From NCBI GenBank assembly GCA_045580875.1, contig JAZNOP010000005.1, positions 7,501 to 71,500 on the forward strand: a DNA stretch of 64,000 bases, written 5' to 3'. Both the position numbers and the translations under genes were made by a program. Below the pieces are notes generated by a model. The model was not told the origin of the DNA. It ran no database searches and saw only the letters and a list, made by a program, of their open reading frames with translations. Source of the DNA: SIG598 sp045580875 (lineage in GTDB: Bacteria > Bacillota > Clostridia > Oscillospirales > Acutalibacteraceae). This document shows positions 18,984 to 27,189 of this stretch, piece by piece (position 1 is the stretch's first letter; each line of letters opens with the position of its first letter).

Positions 18984-20327
18984 ATGGATAGAGATTCAAA
19001 CAGATCAAGATATTCGAATAATAATATTGACCGCAATCAAAGAAGAGGTTCGGCTGGATATAACAACAGCGGATATTCGTCAAACGATGGCGGCAGACAG
19101 TACAGAAGACCTGCTGAGAGATCAGGTATGACTTCGCAGAGAAGTACTCAGAGCCGCATGAATAATGCTCCGCGTGCAGCGGCGCGTCCGACATGGCAGA
19201 GCGACAGAAGCATAAACTGGCTTGTCGATTCCGGTAATGGAAACAGCAACAGAAAAAAGTGGATAATTGCCGGCGTTTCAGTTCTGGTGGTGCTGCTCAT
19301 TATTGTCGGTATTGTTCTTGGATATGCATCATGTATTCTCGGAAAGATTGATTATATGAGTGATGAAGAACTTGCTATCCCTGATAACCTTGACAGCATA
19401 GTTCTTGAGGATGACGATGTCACAAGCGCATCAGACACAATAGATGATACACAGAAAGAACAGATTGATACCGGTATTAAGGAGAGTGTTGTTGGTGATG
19501 ATGGTCTCCGTTATGAAGATGGAGTCACCAATATTCTTGTCCTTGGTATGGATGCACGTCGCGTTACATCAAACCGTTCACGCTCTGATGTAATTATAAT
19601 TGTGTCGATAAATGAAAATTCCAAGAAGATAGTTCTTTCGTCCATAATGCGAGATACCTACGTGTCGATTCCGGGACGAAGCGGAAATGATAAGATAAAT
19701 GCAGCAAGTGCATACGGCGGTCCCGCTCTTACTGTTGACACTGTTGAGGGTGCGTTCGGAATAAAGATAGACCATTTTGTTGTGGTTAATTTCTATTCCT
19801 TCATGGATATTGTTGATGCTCTTGGCGGCGTTACTGTTGAAATCAACTCCGGTGAAAAGAAGGTTCTTAATACCTATATCGAGGAAATAAACAGAGTAAA
19901 CGGTCTGCCTTTGGGCGACGGCAAGCTTAACACAACCGGCGATGCAGTTCATCTTACCGGTAAGCAGGCAATGGGTTACGTCAGAATCCGTTACTCCGGA
20001 AACGGTGATTATGAGAGAACAGAACGTCAGCGTGAGGTTCTGGAGCAGCTCATCCAGAAGGCACGTCAGGCTGACTATTCCACTTTGATTTCTCTTGTCG
20101 ATGATGTTGCAAGCAATGTATCAACTGATTACAGCATGAGCGAGATCACCTCCCTTGCGATGAATGCGACAAAGTATATCGATTATGATATTTCGCAGAT
20201 CAGAATTCCAGCTGACGGCACATTCTGGAGTGGAATATATAAAGGTGTATGGATTCTTGATATAAACTTTGAAGAAAACCGCGAAATGCTTTACAAGGCA
20301 ATTTTTGACAATTACGGCAACGAATGA
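18984..20327 (+). CDS. LytR-CpsA-Psr (LCP) family ligase
   Basis: A 447-aa type II membrane protein. A long Asn/Ser/Arg-rich cytoplasmic tail (1-90) leads to one membrane segment (about 92-114). The extracytoplasmic LCP domain follows, with ILVLGMDARR, SRSDVIIIVSIN, IMRDTYVSIPG and RIRYSGNGDYERTERQR, including the Arg and Asp residues that bind polyprenyl pyrophosphate. LCP enzymes transfer lipid-linked glycopolymers to peptidoglycan. The start chosen is ATG at 18,984 with GAGGTG upstream; the longer reading from 18,900 begins inside the leader. The sugar phosphotransferase next to it fits the same pathway. Confidence 0.92.
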   Translation: MDRDSNRSRYSNNNIDRNQRRGSAGYNNSGYSSNDGGRQYRRPAERSGMTSQRSTQSRMNNAPRAAARPTWQSDRSINWLVDSGNGNSNRKKWIIAGVSVLVVLLIIVGIVLGYASCILGKIDYMSDEELAIPDNLDSIVLEDDDVTSASDTIDDTQKEQIDTGIKESVVGDDGLRYEDGVTNILVLGMDARRVTSNRSRSDVIIIVSINENSKKIVLSSIMRDTYVSIPGRSGNDKINAASAYGGPALTVDTVEGAFGIKIDHFVVVNFYSFMDIVDALGGVTVEINSGEKKVLNTYIEEINRVNGLPLGDGKLNTTGDAVHLTGKQAMGYVRIRYSGNGDYERTERQREVLEQLIQKARQADYSTLISLVDDVASNVSTDYSMSEITSLAMNATKYIDYDISQIRIPADGTFWSGIYKGVWILDINFEENREMLYKAIFDNYGNE

Positions 20328-20466
20328 TTTAAAGCGCTTCTATTTCCATATATACCACTTATTTTTTATTGAAAATCTGAAATACCGAATTTATAATAAT
20401 ACAGGCTTGCGAATTTCAGATATCCTACAGCCAACTGAGTGAATGCAGATGACAGATTGTCAGCTT

Positions 20467-20499
20467 CCCTTACTGTACTGAAGTCAGGTGCAGTAAGGG
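20467..20499 (+). promoter_or_regulatory. Leader hairpin upstream of the sugar phosphotransferase
   Basis: A perfect 9-bp stem, CCCTTACTG with CAGTAAGGG, and a 15-nt loop, about 30 bp upstream of the ATG at 20,531. A purine-rich tract follows instead of a T run, so it is not a terminator. It may be a translational control element or a binding site; no known riboswitch class was recognised. Confidence 0.35.
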
Positions 20500-20530
20500 G
20501 GCGGCAAAAAGAAAGAGGAATATACATAAT

Positions 20531-21331
20531 ATGGTAACAAATACTGAAAATAAGGATATTCAGACAACAAGAGTGTCGGCAGAAGAGTGCGAAGCAGAAT
20601 GTGCTGTTGATACCCCTGAAGAAATCGATGTTCTTCAGCTCAGTGAGGAAGAACAGATTGAAATGCTTCGTCAGATGCAACCGACCATAATAAAGGTTTG
20701 CCGTGATGCGGTAAAGCCGAAGCCCTTCTATGCTGTGGCTAAGAGAGCATTTGATATTGTTGCTTCCGCTGTTGGTCTTGTCCTGCTTTCTCCGGTTTTT
20801 GCGATTATAGCGCATAAAATACGTAAAGAAAGCCCCGGACCTGCCTTTTTTAAGCAGAAGAGAGTCGGTAAAAACGGCGAAGTTTTCATGATGTATAAGT
20901 TCCGCAGTATGTATATAGATGCAGAGGAGCGCATTGCAGAAGTAATGGTTAACAATATAGGTAAGAATTCTCTGCTTTTCAAATCTGAAAATGATGACCG
21001 AATCACCCCGATGGGAAACAAGATTCGTGATAACAGCATTGATGAGCTGCCGCAGCTTATTAATATTCTTCGCGGTGAGATGAGCTTTGTCGGTCCAAGA
21101 CCTCCGCTGATCAGAGAGGTCATTCAGTATGAAGATCATCAGACTGTGCGCCTTGCTGTAAAGGGCGGTCTTACTGGTTTCTGGCAGATTACAGGACGAA
21201 ATGATGCTGATTTTGATTTCTGCCTTGAGCAGGATAAAAAATATATGCAGAAGCGTAATTTCTGGCTTGACCTCTGGCTGGTTATAAAAACCGTGTTTGG
21301 TGTCATAGGCGGCAAGATAAGCGGCAGATAA
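20531..21331 (+). CDS. Polyprenyl-phosphate sugar phosphotransferase (WcaJ/RfbP C-terminal type)
   Basis: A 266-aa initiating transferase that loads a sugar-1-phosphate on undecaprenyl phosphate. After an acidic N-terminal 65 residues comes KRAFDIVASAVGLVLLSP, one hydrophobic re-entrant helix. The catalytic core follows: GPAFFKQKRVGKNG, YKFRSM, then DELPQLINILRGEMSFVGPRP with the Asp-Glu pair, and KGGLTGFWQITGRN. It has only the catalytic half, without the N-terminal membrane helices of WcaJ. The LCP gene upstream suggests it starts a cell-wall glycopolymer. The ribosome site (AGAGGA) is distant, about 12 bp. Confidence 0.92.
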   Translation: MVTNTENKDIQTTRVSAEECEAECAVDTPEEIDVLQLSEEEQIEMLRQMQPTIIKVCRDAVKPKPFYAVAKRAFDIVASAVGLVLLSPVFAIIAHKIRKESPGPAFFKQKRVGKNGEVFMMYKFRSMYIDAEERIAEVMVNNIGKNSLLFKSENDDRITPMGNKIRDNSIDELPQLINILRGEMSFVGPRPPLIREVIQYEDHQTVRLAVKGGLTGFWQITGRNDADFDFCLEQDKKYMQKRNFWLDLWLVIKTVFGVIGGKISGR

Positions 21332-21353
21332 ATTATCCATTAATATAAATAAT

Positions 21354-21396
21354 CCCCGGCTGATGGAATTAAAACCTTCAGCCGGGGTTCTTTTTT
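21354..21396. terminator. Terminator between phosphotransferase and znuB
   Basis: A 10-bp perfect stem CCCCGGCTGA/TCAGCCGGGG followed by TTCTTTTTTG. It closes the plus-strand transcript and may also serve the convergent znu operon. Confidence 0.88.
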
Positions 21397-21397
21397 G

Positions 21398-22303
21398 CTA
21401 TGCGTTTTTATTTGGAATATACGATTTTACAGTGTTCATTACTCCGGTGCAGATGTCACGGACTGCTTTGTTTTGCATAAGCACAGAGACAATAGAAAAA
21501 AGTATAAAAGCGACAAGGTTGACGGCAGCTACCGATGCGCCTGTCTGCCATGATTGAACACAGGCGGCGAAAAATCCTATGATATAGCATACAACAGAGA
21601 CGATTGCAGAGCAGATTACCACTGAACGGAAACTCTTACAAACACGCATAGAAGTGAGTGGAGGGAAGATGATGAGTGCAGATATCATTATGGCTCCCAT
21701 CAGTTTCATTCCAAGGACTATAGTGACCGCAGTGAAAATTGAAATCAGAAGCTTGTAAATGTCAGCGCGTATACCGGTTGCCTGTGCAAAGGTTTCGTCG
21801 AAAGTTACTGTAAATATTTTTGTGTAAAAGATTATAAAAAATGAAAGAACGAGCACCGAAAGAATTATGCTCATAATGAGATCTTTTGTTCCTATGGTAA
21901 TGATCGATGCAGAGCCGAAAAGACTGTTGCATACGTCATTGCTCCGGTTGCCTGAATAATTGAATATCAGGCTGCCTACTGCCATTGCTCCGGTTGAAAA
22001 AACAGCGAGTAAAGCATCACCTTTGACCTTGCTGTTTTCTCCGAGCTTAAGCAGAAAGAAAGCTGCAGCAACTACGATAGGAATCGAGATTTCAAGGGAC
22101 CAGTCTCCAAGATCCAGTACTGTTGCTACTGCAAGCGCACCGAATCCGACGTGTGACAGTCCGTCGCCAATCATTGAAAGACGCTTGAGTACGAGGCTTA
22201 TTCCGAGTAAAGAGGAACAGAGGGATACAAGTACGCCTACGATAAGTGCGTTGACGACGATTTTTGTGATATATGGATTTGAGAATATATCAGTGAGCGA
22301 CAT
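21398..22303 (-). CDS. znuB: Zinc ABC transporter permease
   Basis: A 301-aa integral membrane protein with about eight hydrophobic segments, the normal size for ABC-3 metal permeases. The motif GDGLSHVGFGALAVA (about residues 46-60) is the family hallmark, as is the GAIMISALIIFPPLTS stretch. It is last in zur-znuA-znuC-znuB and its start overlaps znuC by 14 bp. Zinc, not manganese, is inferred from the Zur-like regulator and the His-rich binding protein. Confidence 0.92.
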   Translation of the reverse strand: MSLTDIFSNPYITKIVVNALIVGVLVSLCSSLLGISLVLKRLSMIGDGLSHVGFGALAVATVLDLGDWSLEISIPIVVAAAFFLLKLGENSKVKGDALLAVFSTGAMAVGSLIFNYSGNRSNDVCNSLFGSASIITIGTKDLIMSIILSVLVLSFFIIFYTKIFTVTFDETFAQATGIRADIYKLLISIFTAVTIVLGMKLMGAIMISALIIFPPLTSMRVCKSFRSVVICSAIVSVVCYIIGFFAACVQSWQTGASVAAVNLVAFILFSIVSVLMQNKAVRDICTGVMNTVKSYIPNKNA

Positions 22304-23009
22304 CAGTTCCGCCTCCTTTCACCTTGGCTTTGAGAGAATCGGGATTGTAATCCTTTGTTGCACCAAAGAAAAGAGGCTCGTGGTGCAGGTGCAGAACGTG
22401 AGTAGAATCATTGATAACAGCTTTGATATCGTGAGATATCATTATAACGGTAATACCTTGTTTTTGGTTAAGCATACGTACCACATCGTACATTTCCTCG
22501 GTGGCGGCAGGATCAAGACCGGCGACAGGCTCGTCCATCAGGAGCAGCTTTGATGTAGCACACAGGGCGCGTGCAAGGAGTACTCGTTGCTGCTGACCAC
22601 CTGAAAGCTCCTGAAAACTTCTGCTTGAAAGTTCAGAGATTCCAAGCATATTAATATTTTCGGCGGCCCGTTTTTTATCCTCAGCTGAATAGAATGGCAG
22701 CCAGCCGCGACGATTGAGTGTTCCTGAGAGTACGATTTCACTTACTGATGCAGGAAAATCACGCTGTATGTTTGATTGTTGGGGGAGGTAGCCTATTTCG
22801 TTGTGTTTGAGTTCGTTGCCGTATTCGATCGAACCTCCGCTTATACGGTGTAAGCCAAGGAGTGCTTTCATAAGCGTTGTTTTGCCGGAGCCATTTTCGC
22901 CAACAATGCACAGATAATCTCCGGCGTTAACATTGAACGAAAGATTTTCAACCACAGTATTTCCGTCGTAGGAAAGACTTACATTTTTGCATTTGATCAG
23001 TGAGTTCAA
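22290..23009 (-). CDS. znuC: Zinc ABC transporter ATP-binding protein
   Basis: A 239-aa ABC ATPase. Walker A is GENGSGKTT (about 37-45), the signature motif LSGGQQQRVLLARAL, Walker B LLLMDEPVAGLD and the switch His in MISHDI. Its start overlaps the znuA stop by 3 bp and its end overlaps znuB. It powers uptake through ZnuB. Confidence 0.94.
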   Translation of the reverse strand: MNSLIKCKNVSLSYDGNTVVENLSFNVNAGDYLCIVGENGSGKTTLMKALLGLHRISGGSIEYGNELKHNEIGYLPQQSNIQRDFPASVSEIVLSGTLNRRGWLPFYSAEDKKRAAENINMLGISELSSRSFQELSGGQQQRVLLARALCATSKLLLMDEPVAGLDPAATEEMYDVVRMLNQKQGITVIMISHDIKAVINDSTHVLHLHHEPLFFGATKDYNPDSLKAKVKGGGTDVAH

Positions 23010-23956
23010 TTCAAAGCCTCCCGAAGGGTATCAATGTTTTTATCCATGAGTTCAAGATATGTTATTCCGGAGCCAAATTCTTCCTGCGTGAGATTATGGC
23101 AGGAGTGAAGGAGTCTCTTCTGTGCTCCCGTTGCGCTGCAAAGTGTATCTGCAGCGGTCTGATCGGAAAATTCAATATAGAATACGTAAGGGATATCTTC
23201 CTGCTGTATAATTTCAGTTAGAGATGCAATTGCAGCAAGACTTGGTTCGCTGTCGCTGGAGCAGCCCTGAAATGCAGCATGGTACTCAAGAGAGTAATGG
23301 GCGGCAAGATAAGCGAACGGGAATCTTTCCGCAAAAATAAGTGTTCTTCGCTTAGCGTTGGCAGTAAGCTCGGTAAGTTCTGCGTCAAGTTTTGAAAGCT
23401 CGTTAATATATGCAGTACAATTCTCGCTGTAGAGTGACGCGTTTGCTTCATCACGTGAACACAGAGCATCACGTACGGTTTCAGCCATCAGAATAACATT
23501 GCGCGGAGATGTCCAGATATGCTCGTCGTATTCGTATGCGTCATGCTCGCAATGCTCATCATCTTCATGGTGATGACTTCCTGCCGCAAGAACTGCATCG
23601 GCAGGATCAATACAGTCGATCAGCCTGATTACTGTCATTTCTGAGGTATCTGCCTGAGCCAGAAGGGTGTCAACCCATTTTTCAGACGTACCTCCGATGC
23701 AGATAAAAACATCACAGTTTTGAATAAGGGCAATTTCTTTCAGAGTCGGCTCAAATCCATGGCTTTCGGTTTCAGGTGAAAGCAGCATGGTAAGTTCGGC
23801 GGCATCTCCGGTAATAGCACGAGTACAGTCGTATGGGGGGAAGGTAGTGGCTACAATGTTCAGCCTGCCGTCCGAATTGGTCTCAGCAGTGCCGCAGCCA
23901 ACAAAGAAAGCAAGTGCCAGCACAGCAGCTGCAAAAAGAAATATTATTTTTTTCAT
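23006..23956 (-). CDS. znuA: Zinc-binding lipoprotein of ABC transporter
   Basis: A 316-aa cluster A-I metal-binding protein. The signal sequence ends in a lipobox, AFFVGC, so the protein is lipid-anchored outside the membrane. Metal ligands include His in ETESHGFEP, and a His/Asp/Glu-rich loop (GSHHHEDDEHCEHD, near residues 125-140) typical of zinc-specific members, then DEHIWTSP. The start is ATG at 23,956, where GGAGG lies 6 bp upstream and translation opens on MKKIIFLF; a longer reading from 23,980 lacks a ribosome site. The ATG overlaps the zur stop as ATGA. Confidence 0.93.
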   Translation of the reverse strand: MKKIIFLFAAAVLALAFFVGCGTAETNSDGRLNIVATTFPPYDCTRAITGDAAELTMLLSPETESHGFEPTLKEIALIQNCDVFICIGGTSEKWVDTLLAQADTSEMTVIRLIDCIDPADAVLAAGSHHHEDDEHCEHDAYEYDEHIWTSPRNVILMAETVRDALCSRDEANASLYSENCTAYINELSKLDAELTELTANAKRRTLIFAERFPFAYLAAHYSLEYHAAFQGCSSDSEPSLAAIASLTEIIQQEDIPYVFYIEFSDQTAADTLCSATGAQKRLLHSCHNLTQEEFGSGITYLELMDKNIDTLREALN

Positions 23957-24366
23957 CGTGAACCTCCGGATGTTTTGCATTCACGGCATACACCGTAAAT
24001 GGTACTCCGTTCTTCATCAACAGAAAAGTCGAATTCACTGCCGATAGAACGTTCAATCTGCCGGCTTTCATTTGACTGCAGGCAGATTGTGCTGTCGCAG
24101 ACCAGGCAGCGAAGATGAAGATGCCCGTGGCAATCAGCGGTGCCGCAGAAGCGGTATACAGCGCCGCGACCATTTTCTGAGGGCTTCTTTTCAATTAAAC
24201 CTTCCTCTGTAAGCTTGGTGAGCATCCGGTAAACCGTAGCCTCACTCAGGTCAAGCTTCGGGTCGGAGATTATATCGCGAGAACTGAGCCAGCGCTCACT
24301 TTCTGAACGGAAATAGTCGATGAGCTCTGCTCTTTGACGTGTGTTGTACTGTTTTTTTTCAGACAT
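23953..24366 (-). CDS. zur: Fur-family repressor, probably Zur
   Basis: A 137-aa Fur-like protein. The winged helix has TRQRAELIDYFRS and LDLSEATVYRMLTKLTEEGLIEK. Metal ligands include HGHLHLRCLVC and a second CRECK pair near the C-terminus, forming the structural zinc site. The start is ATG at 24,366 with GGGAG upstream; an in-frame ATG at 24,414 lies inside the promoter. It heads a zinc uptake operon and is preceded by a perfect palindrome like a Fur/Zur box, so zinc-dependent autorepression is likely. Confidence 0.9.
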   Translation of the reverse strand: MSEKKQYNTRQRAELIDYFRSESERWLSSRDIISDPKLDLSEATVYRMLTKLTEEGLIEKKPSENGRGAVYRFCGTADCHGHLHLRCLVCDSTICLQSNESRQIERSIGSEFDFSVDEERSTIYGVCRECKTSGGSR

Positions 24367-24372
24367 AAAAAC

Positions 24373-24433
24373 ACTCCCAAATTGATAGTAACTATCAATT
24401 TGGGAGTATATCATATCTGAGAAACAAATGCAA
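24373..24433 (-). promoter_or_regulatory. zur-znu promoter with 35-bp palindromic operator
   Basis: On the minus strand TTGCAT (24,428-24,433), 17 bp, TATACT (24,405-24,410). A perfect palindrome with 17-bp arms and one central base spans 24,373-24,407. Its core TGATAGT-A-ACTATCA is a 7-1-7 Fur-family box. The palindrome overlaps the -10, the start site and the zur ribosome site, so bound repressor would block transcription and the transcript could fold over the ribosome site. Confidence 0.85.
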
Positions 24434-24508
24434 GTAAATATTGACCTTAACGGTGTTATAATGCTGTTATTTCTTCTGGAAAGCTCAGATGGCTGAGTTT
24501 TCCAGCTA

Positions 24509-24994
24509 TTATTTTGCGCTTTTTTGTCCTCCGCTGATTTTAACCTTGTAAGTCTGATTGCAAATAGGGCAGCGTACGGTATGTTTACCGTTCACACGCG
24601 GAAGACGCATTACCTTCTTACAATGGGGGCATTTTTTGTAAAGATGTGTCTTGCGTTCCTTCCAGCGAAGCGACTGAAGCTTGAAGAATTCGCTTATGCC
24701 GTAATGAAGTTTCATGTATTTTTCGTTTTCAGCACTTCGTTTGAATATTTTCTTTGAAAGGAAGCGGAAAAAAACAAGGACAGCGGTGCCAAGACAGAGC
24801 AGATTTGCCGCAATTACTATCCAGAAATCGGCGCCAAAAACAGAAAGAACAGAAGAAAGTACCAGCAGTGCACACCACACAATAGTAAGTGTGCGGTTGA
24901 GCTGATCATTGCCGTAACGACCAGACATGAAGGCGTTTAGCCTTCCTTGTGCGGACGAGAAGGTCTGCTTGATTTTTGCTATCATATTATTCAT
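24509..24994 (-). CDS. Small membrane protein with C-terminal zinc ribbon
   Basis: A 161-aa protein of unknown function. Two membrane segments (about 36-56 and 59-79) follow an amphipathic N-terminus. The C-terminal 40 residues form a zinc ribbon: CPHC, 17 residues, CPIC. A Lys-rich tail follows. GGAGC precedes the ATG. It lies after the zur promoter on the same strand and is transcribed apart from the znu genes; no operon partner is evident. The ribbon suggests RNA, DNA or protein binding at the membrane. Confidence 0.7.
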   Translation of the reverse strand: MNNMIAKIKQTFSSAQGRLNAFMSGRYGNDQLNRTLTIVWCALLVLSSVLSVFGADFWIVIAANLLCLGTAVLVFFRFLSKKIFKRSAENEKYMKLHYGISEFFKLQSLRWKERKTHLYKKCPHCKKVMRLPRVNGKHTVRCPICNQTYKVKISGGQKSAK

Positions 24995-25104
24995 TTGCCG
25001 TAAGCTCCTTTTGATTTCAGGTGAAATGCCTGTGGATTGATATCATTATTGTATTCAAATGATATTAATTAAATGTGAATACCCGGTGATATAATCGTGA
25101 AAAC

Positions 25105-27081
25105 TCAGGCAAAACAACAGGTCATAGCATATTCGCCGTTTGCACGCTCAGAAATAATCACATTTATTGAAGTATAACCGGCATCTGAGGAAAGATAATA
25201 TCTGATCTTTTCTTTTACTCTTGCTTCGTATTCTGAAGCTGAGTAATATGCAGCTGTGATTACCCGTGTAGATGCTCCGCACATGGAGTTGCTTTCATCA
25301 AGTGTTGTATCCCATTCTATACCAAGAGACTGTGCGTATGTTTTAATGTTCTCAAGGATTAAATCCATTGCGGCACGGTCTGCCCACGGTCCGGTATACG
25401 CTGTAGTAGTGGTAGTTTTGACGGTAGTTACTGTTGTCGATGAAGTAGTGGTAACCTTATTATATGGATTATTCGAAGCCGGATCAGAGGGATCCCAGCC
25501 TTTGTAAGTGTTGTTTTTTGTGCGTTTTGGGACGCCTGCACCGGTCGGTCCGGAGGCGTTGACAATATTTACTTGAGTACCGTTGGGACAGTTTTCGTAT
25601 ATCCATTTGGCATCGCGTACACACAGCCTGATACAGCCGTGCGAGGCAGGTGAACCCAGCTTGTCGTATTCTGTCATATCAAGAGTTGATGGATCCTGCT
25701 TGAAATAAGGGACAGAATGGAACAAATAGCTTTTCGAGATAGAGGTAGAGTACTGACCATATACATTTCCGACCAGAAGCCTCCAGCGGAATCTGCGCCA
25801 TATTTTGTACTGACCGGTGCGGGTAGGGGAAGAGGGTGCTCCGGTTGAACAGGTGAAACACTTGGTAAGGACAGAATATTTCCCGGAAGAGTCTTTTGAG
25901 TATACAGCGACGGACTGACTTTCGCCGGCATATACAACGATATAGTATTTGGATTTATAATCAGGGTTTACAACATTTTTTGCATTTTTTCCGTAACCGG
26001 AAGCCGTGGTGGAAGTGGTCGTTCTGGTGGTTGTAGTAGTTGTTGAAGTGGTAGTAGTAACCGGCTTTCCGGAGATAAGATCGATAGTGAGCGGTGATAT
26101 GGCGTTCTCGCCGCCATACACATAAACTGTCTTTATGTTGGATCGTTTGATTACATTAATGATTGCGGTGTTATCCTTATTGTTGTTTACAAGCACTACA
26201 GGAGCTTGAAGTTCAGATGACAATGCACCGCCGGCAAGCGCATCAGGGAAATCTGCGCCGGTTGCAAATGTCAGAATATCAGGAGCAAATATGCTGTGAA
26301 ATTCATTGTAAACAGCAAGAGATGTGGCGTAACGTGACGTACCATATACACGTCTTACTGATACATCGAATTCCGCAAGTTCCAATTCAGCGCGCTCGCT
26401 GACAGCGCTTGGACCACCGACAATAACGACTTCATTTATGTTGTTTTTTTCGATGAACTCTGCAACCGGGTCCTTTATTTCACCGTTCTGCGGACAGAAG
26501 AGAATGTTGGAGTTCATAATACCTGCTGCAGCACCGGCGGAAAGAGCATCAGGGAAATTTTCTCCGGATACAAGAAAGACCGTTTTTGAAATATCAGCAT
26601 AATTTGCATTGTAGGACGCAATCTGAACTGCAGTATCATATCGTGACTGTCCGCTCAGACGCGTAACGGTCATTCCGAGTGCTCTTAGCTGTGATATGAT
26701 ATCTTCGCTTACAACGGCCGGACCGCCTAAAACGAATGCTGAACTGACACCCAACACACTTATCTGATTAAGCACAGATGATTCAAGCGTACCCTGATTT
26801 GCGGTAAGAAGTATAGGTGCGTTCAGCTGTGCAGACAGAGGGACTCCGGCAAGCGCATCAGCATAGCTGAGTCCGTTGGCAATGATCACAGCTTCTGCAG
26901 TATCGGAAATCAGTTCTGTGCGATATGCGGCTATCTGACAGGCCGTGTCGTATCTTGATTTGCCGGATATTCTTGTAAAGATGGGAGCATTGGATTCTGC
27001 CCCTGATGCAATTGATTCAGGAGCAAAGGATGTGAATAATATAATAATTGCAAGCAGTATCGGTATTATTTTATACTTCAT
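25105..27081 (-). CDS. Secreted protein with three CWB2 repeats and an L,D-transpeptidase domain
   Basis: A 658-aa exported protein. A signal peptide (1-25) is followed by three cell-wall-binding type 2 repeats (about 35-130, 135-230, 235-335), each with SRYxTA and FPDALAG-like motifs. A Thr-rich linker leads to a YkuD L,D-transpeptidase domain (about 370-500) with the complete active site SHGCIRL. A second Thr-rich linker and an unidentified 80-residue domain with three cysteines close the protein. It should cross-link peptidoglycan (3-3 bonds) while held to the wall through CWB2. GAGGTGAG precedes the ATG. The domain combination is uncommon. Confidence 0.9.
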   Translation of the reverse strand: MKYKIIPILLAIIILFTSFAPESIASGAESNAPIFTRISGKSRYDTACQIAAYRTELISDTAEAVIIANGLSYADALAGVPLSAQLNAPILLTANQGTLESSVLNQISVLGVSSAFVLGGPAVVSEDIISQLRALGMTVTRLSGQSRYDTAVQIASYNANYADISKTVFLVSGENFPDALSAGAAAGIMNSNILFCPQNGEIKDPVAEFIEKNNINEVVIVGGPSAVSERAELELAEFDVSVRRVYGTSRYATSLAVYNEFHSIFAPDILTFATGADFPDALAGGALSSELQAPVVLVNNNKDNTAIINVIKRSNIKTVYVYGGENAISPLTIDLISGKPVTTTTSTTTTTTRTTTSTTASGYGKNAKNVVNPDYKSKYYIVVYAGESQSVAVYSKDSSGKYSVLTKCFTCSTGAPSSPTRTGQYKIWRRFRWRLLVGNVYGQYSTSISKSYLFHSVPYFKQDPSTLDMTEYDKLGSPASHGCIRLCVRDAKWIYENCPNGTQVNIVNASGPTGAGVPKRTKNNTYKGWDPSDPASNNPYNKVTTTSSTTVTTVKTTTTTAYTGPWADRAAMDLILENIKTYAQSLGIEWDTTLDESNSMCGASTRVITAAYYSASEYEARVKEKIRYYLSSDAGYTSINVIISERANGEYAMTCCFA

Positions 27082-27189
27082 GCTCTCACCTCAGCTTGTT
27101 TTTGTCGTCTTTGTTATTGTCAGCTTCATTTTGTCCGGTTCTTCTAACTTTTGCTGTCCAAATTTCTAAAAAATAAATTTGTGAATGAA

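Noticed and set aside
20467..20499. Intrinsic terminator of the LCP gene
   Set aside because: The stem is followed by a purine-rich tract, not a T run.
20366..21340. 324-codon minus-strand frame
   Set aside because: Antisense to the sugar phosphotransferase, whose motifs are all intact; the minus frame has no ribosome site or recognisable domain.
25976..26060. Repeat element from the Thr-codon-rich stretch
   Set aside because: It encodes the Thr-rich linker of the CWB2/L,D-transpeptidase protein and is in frame.
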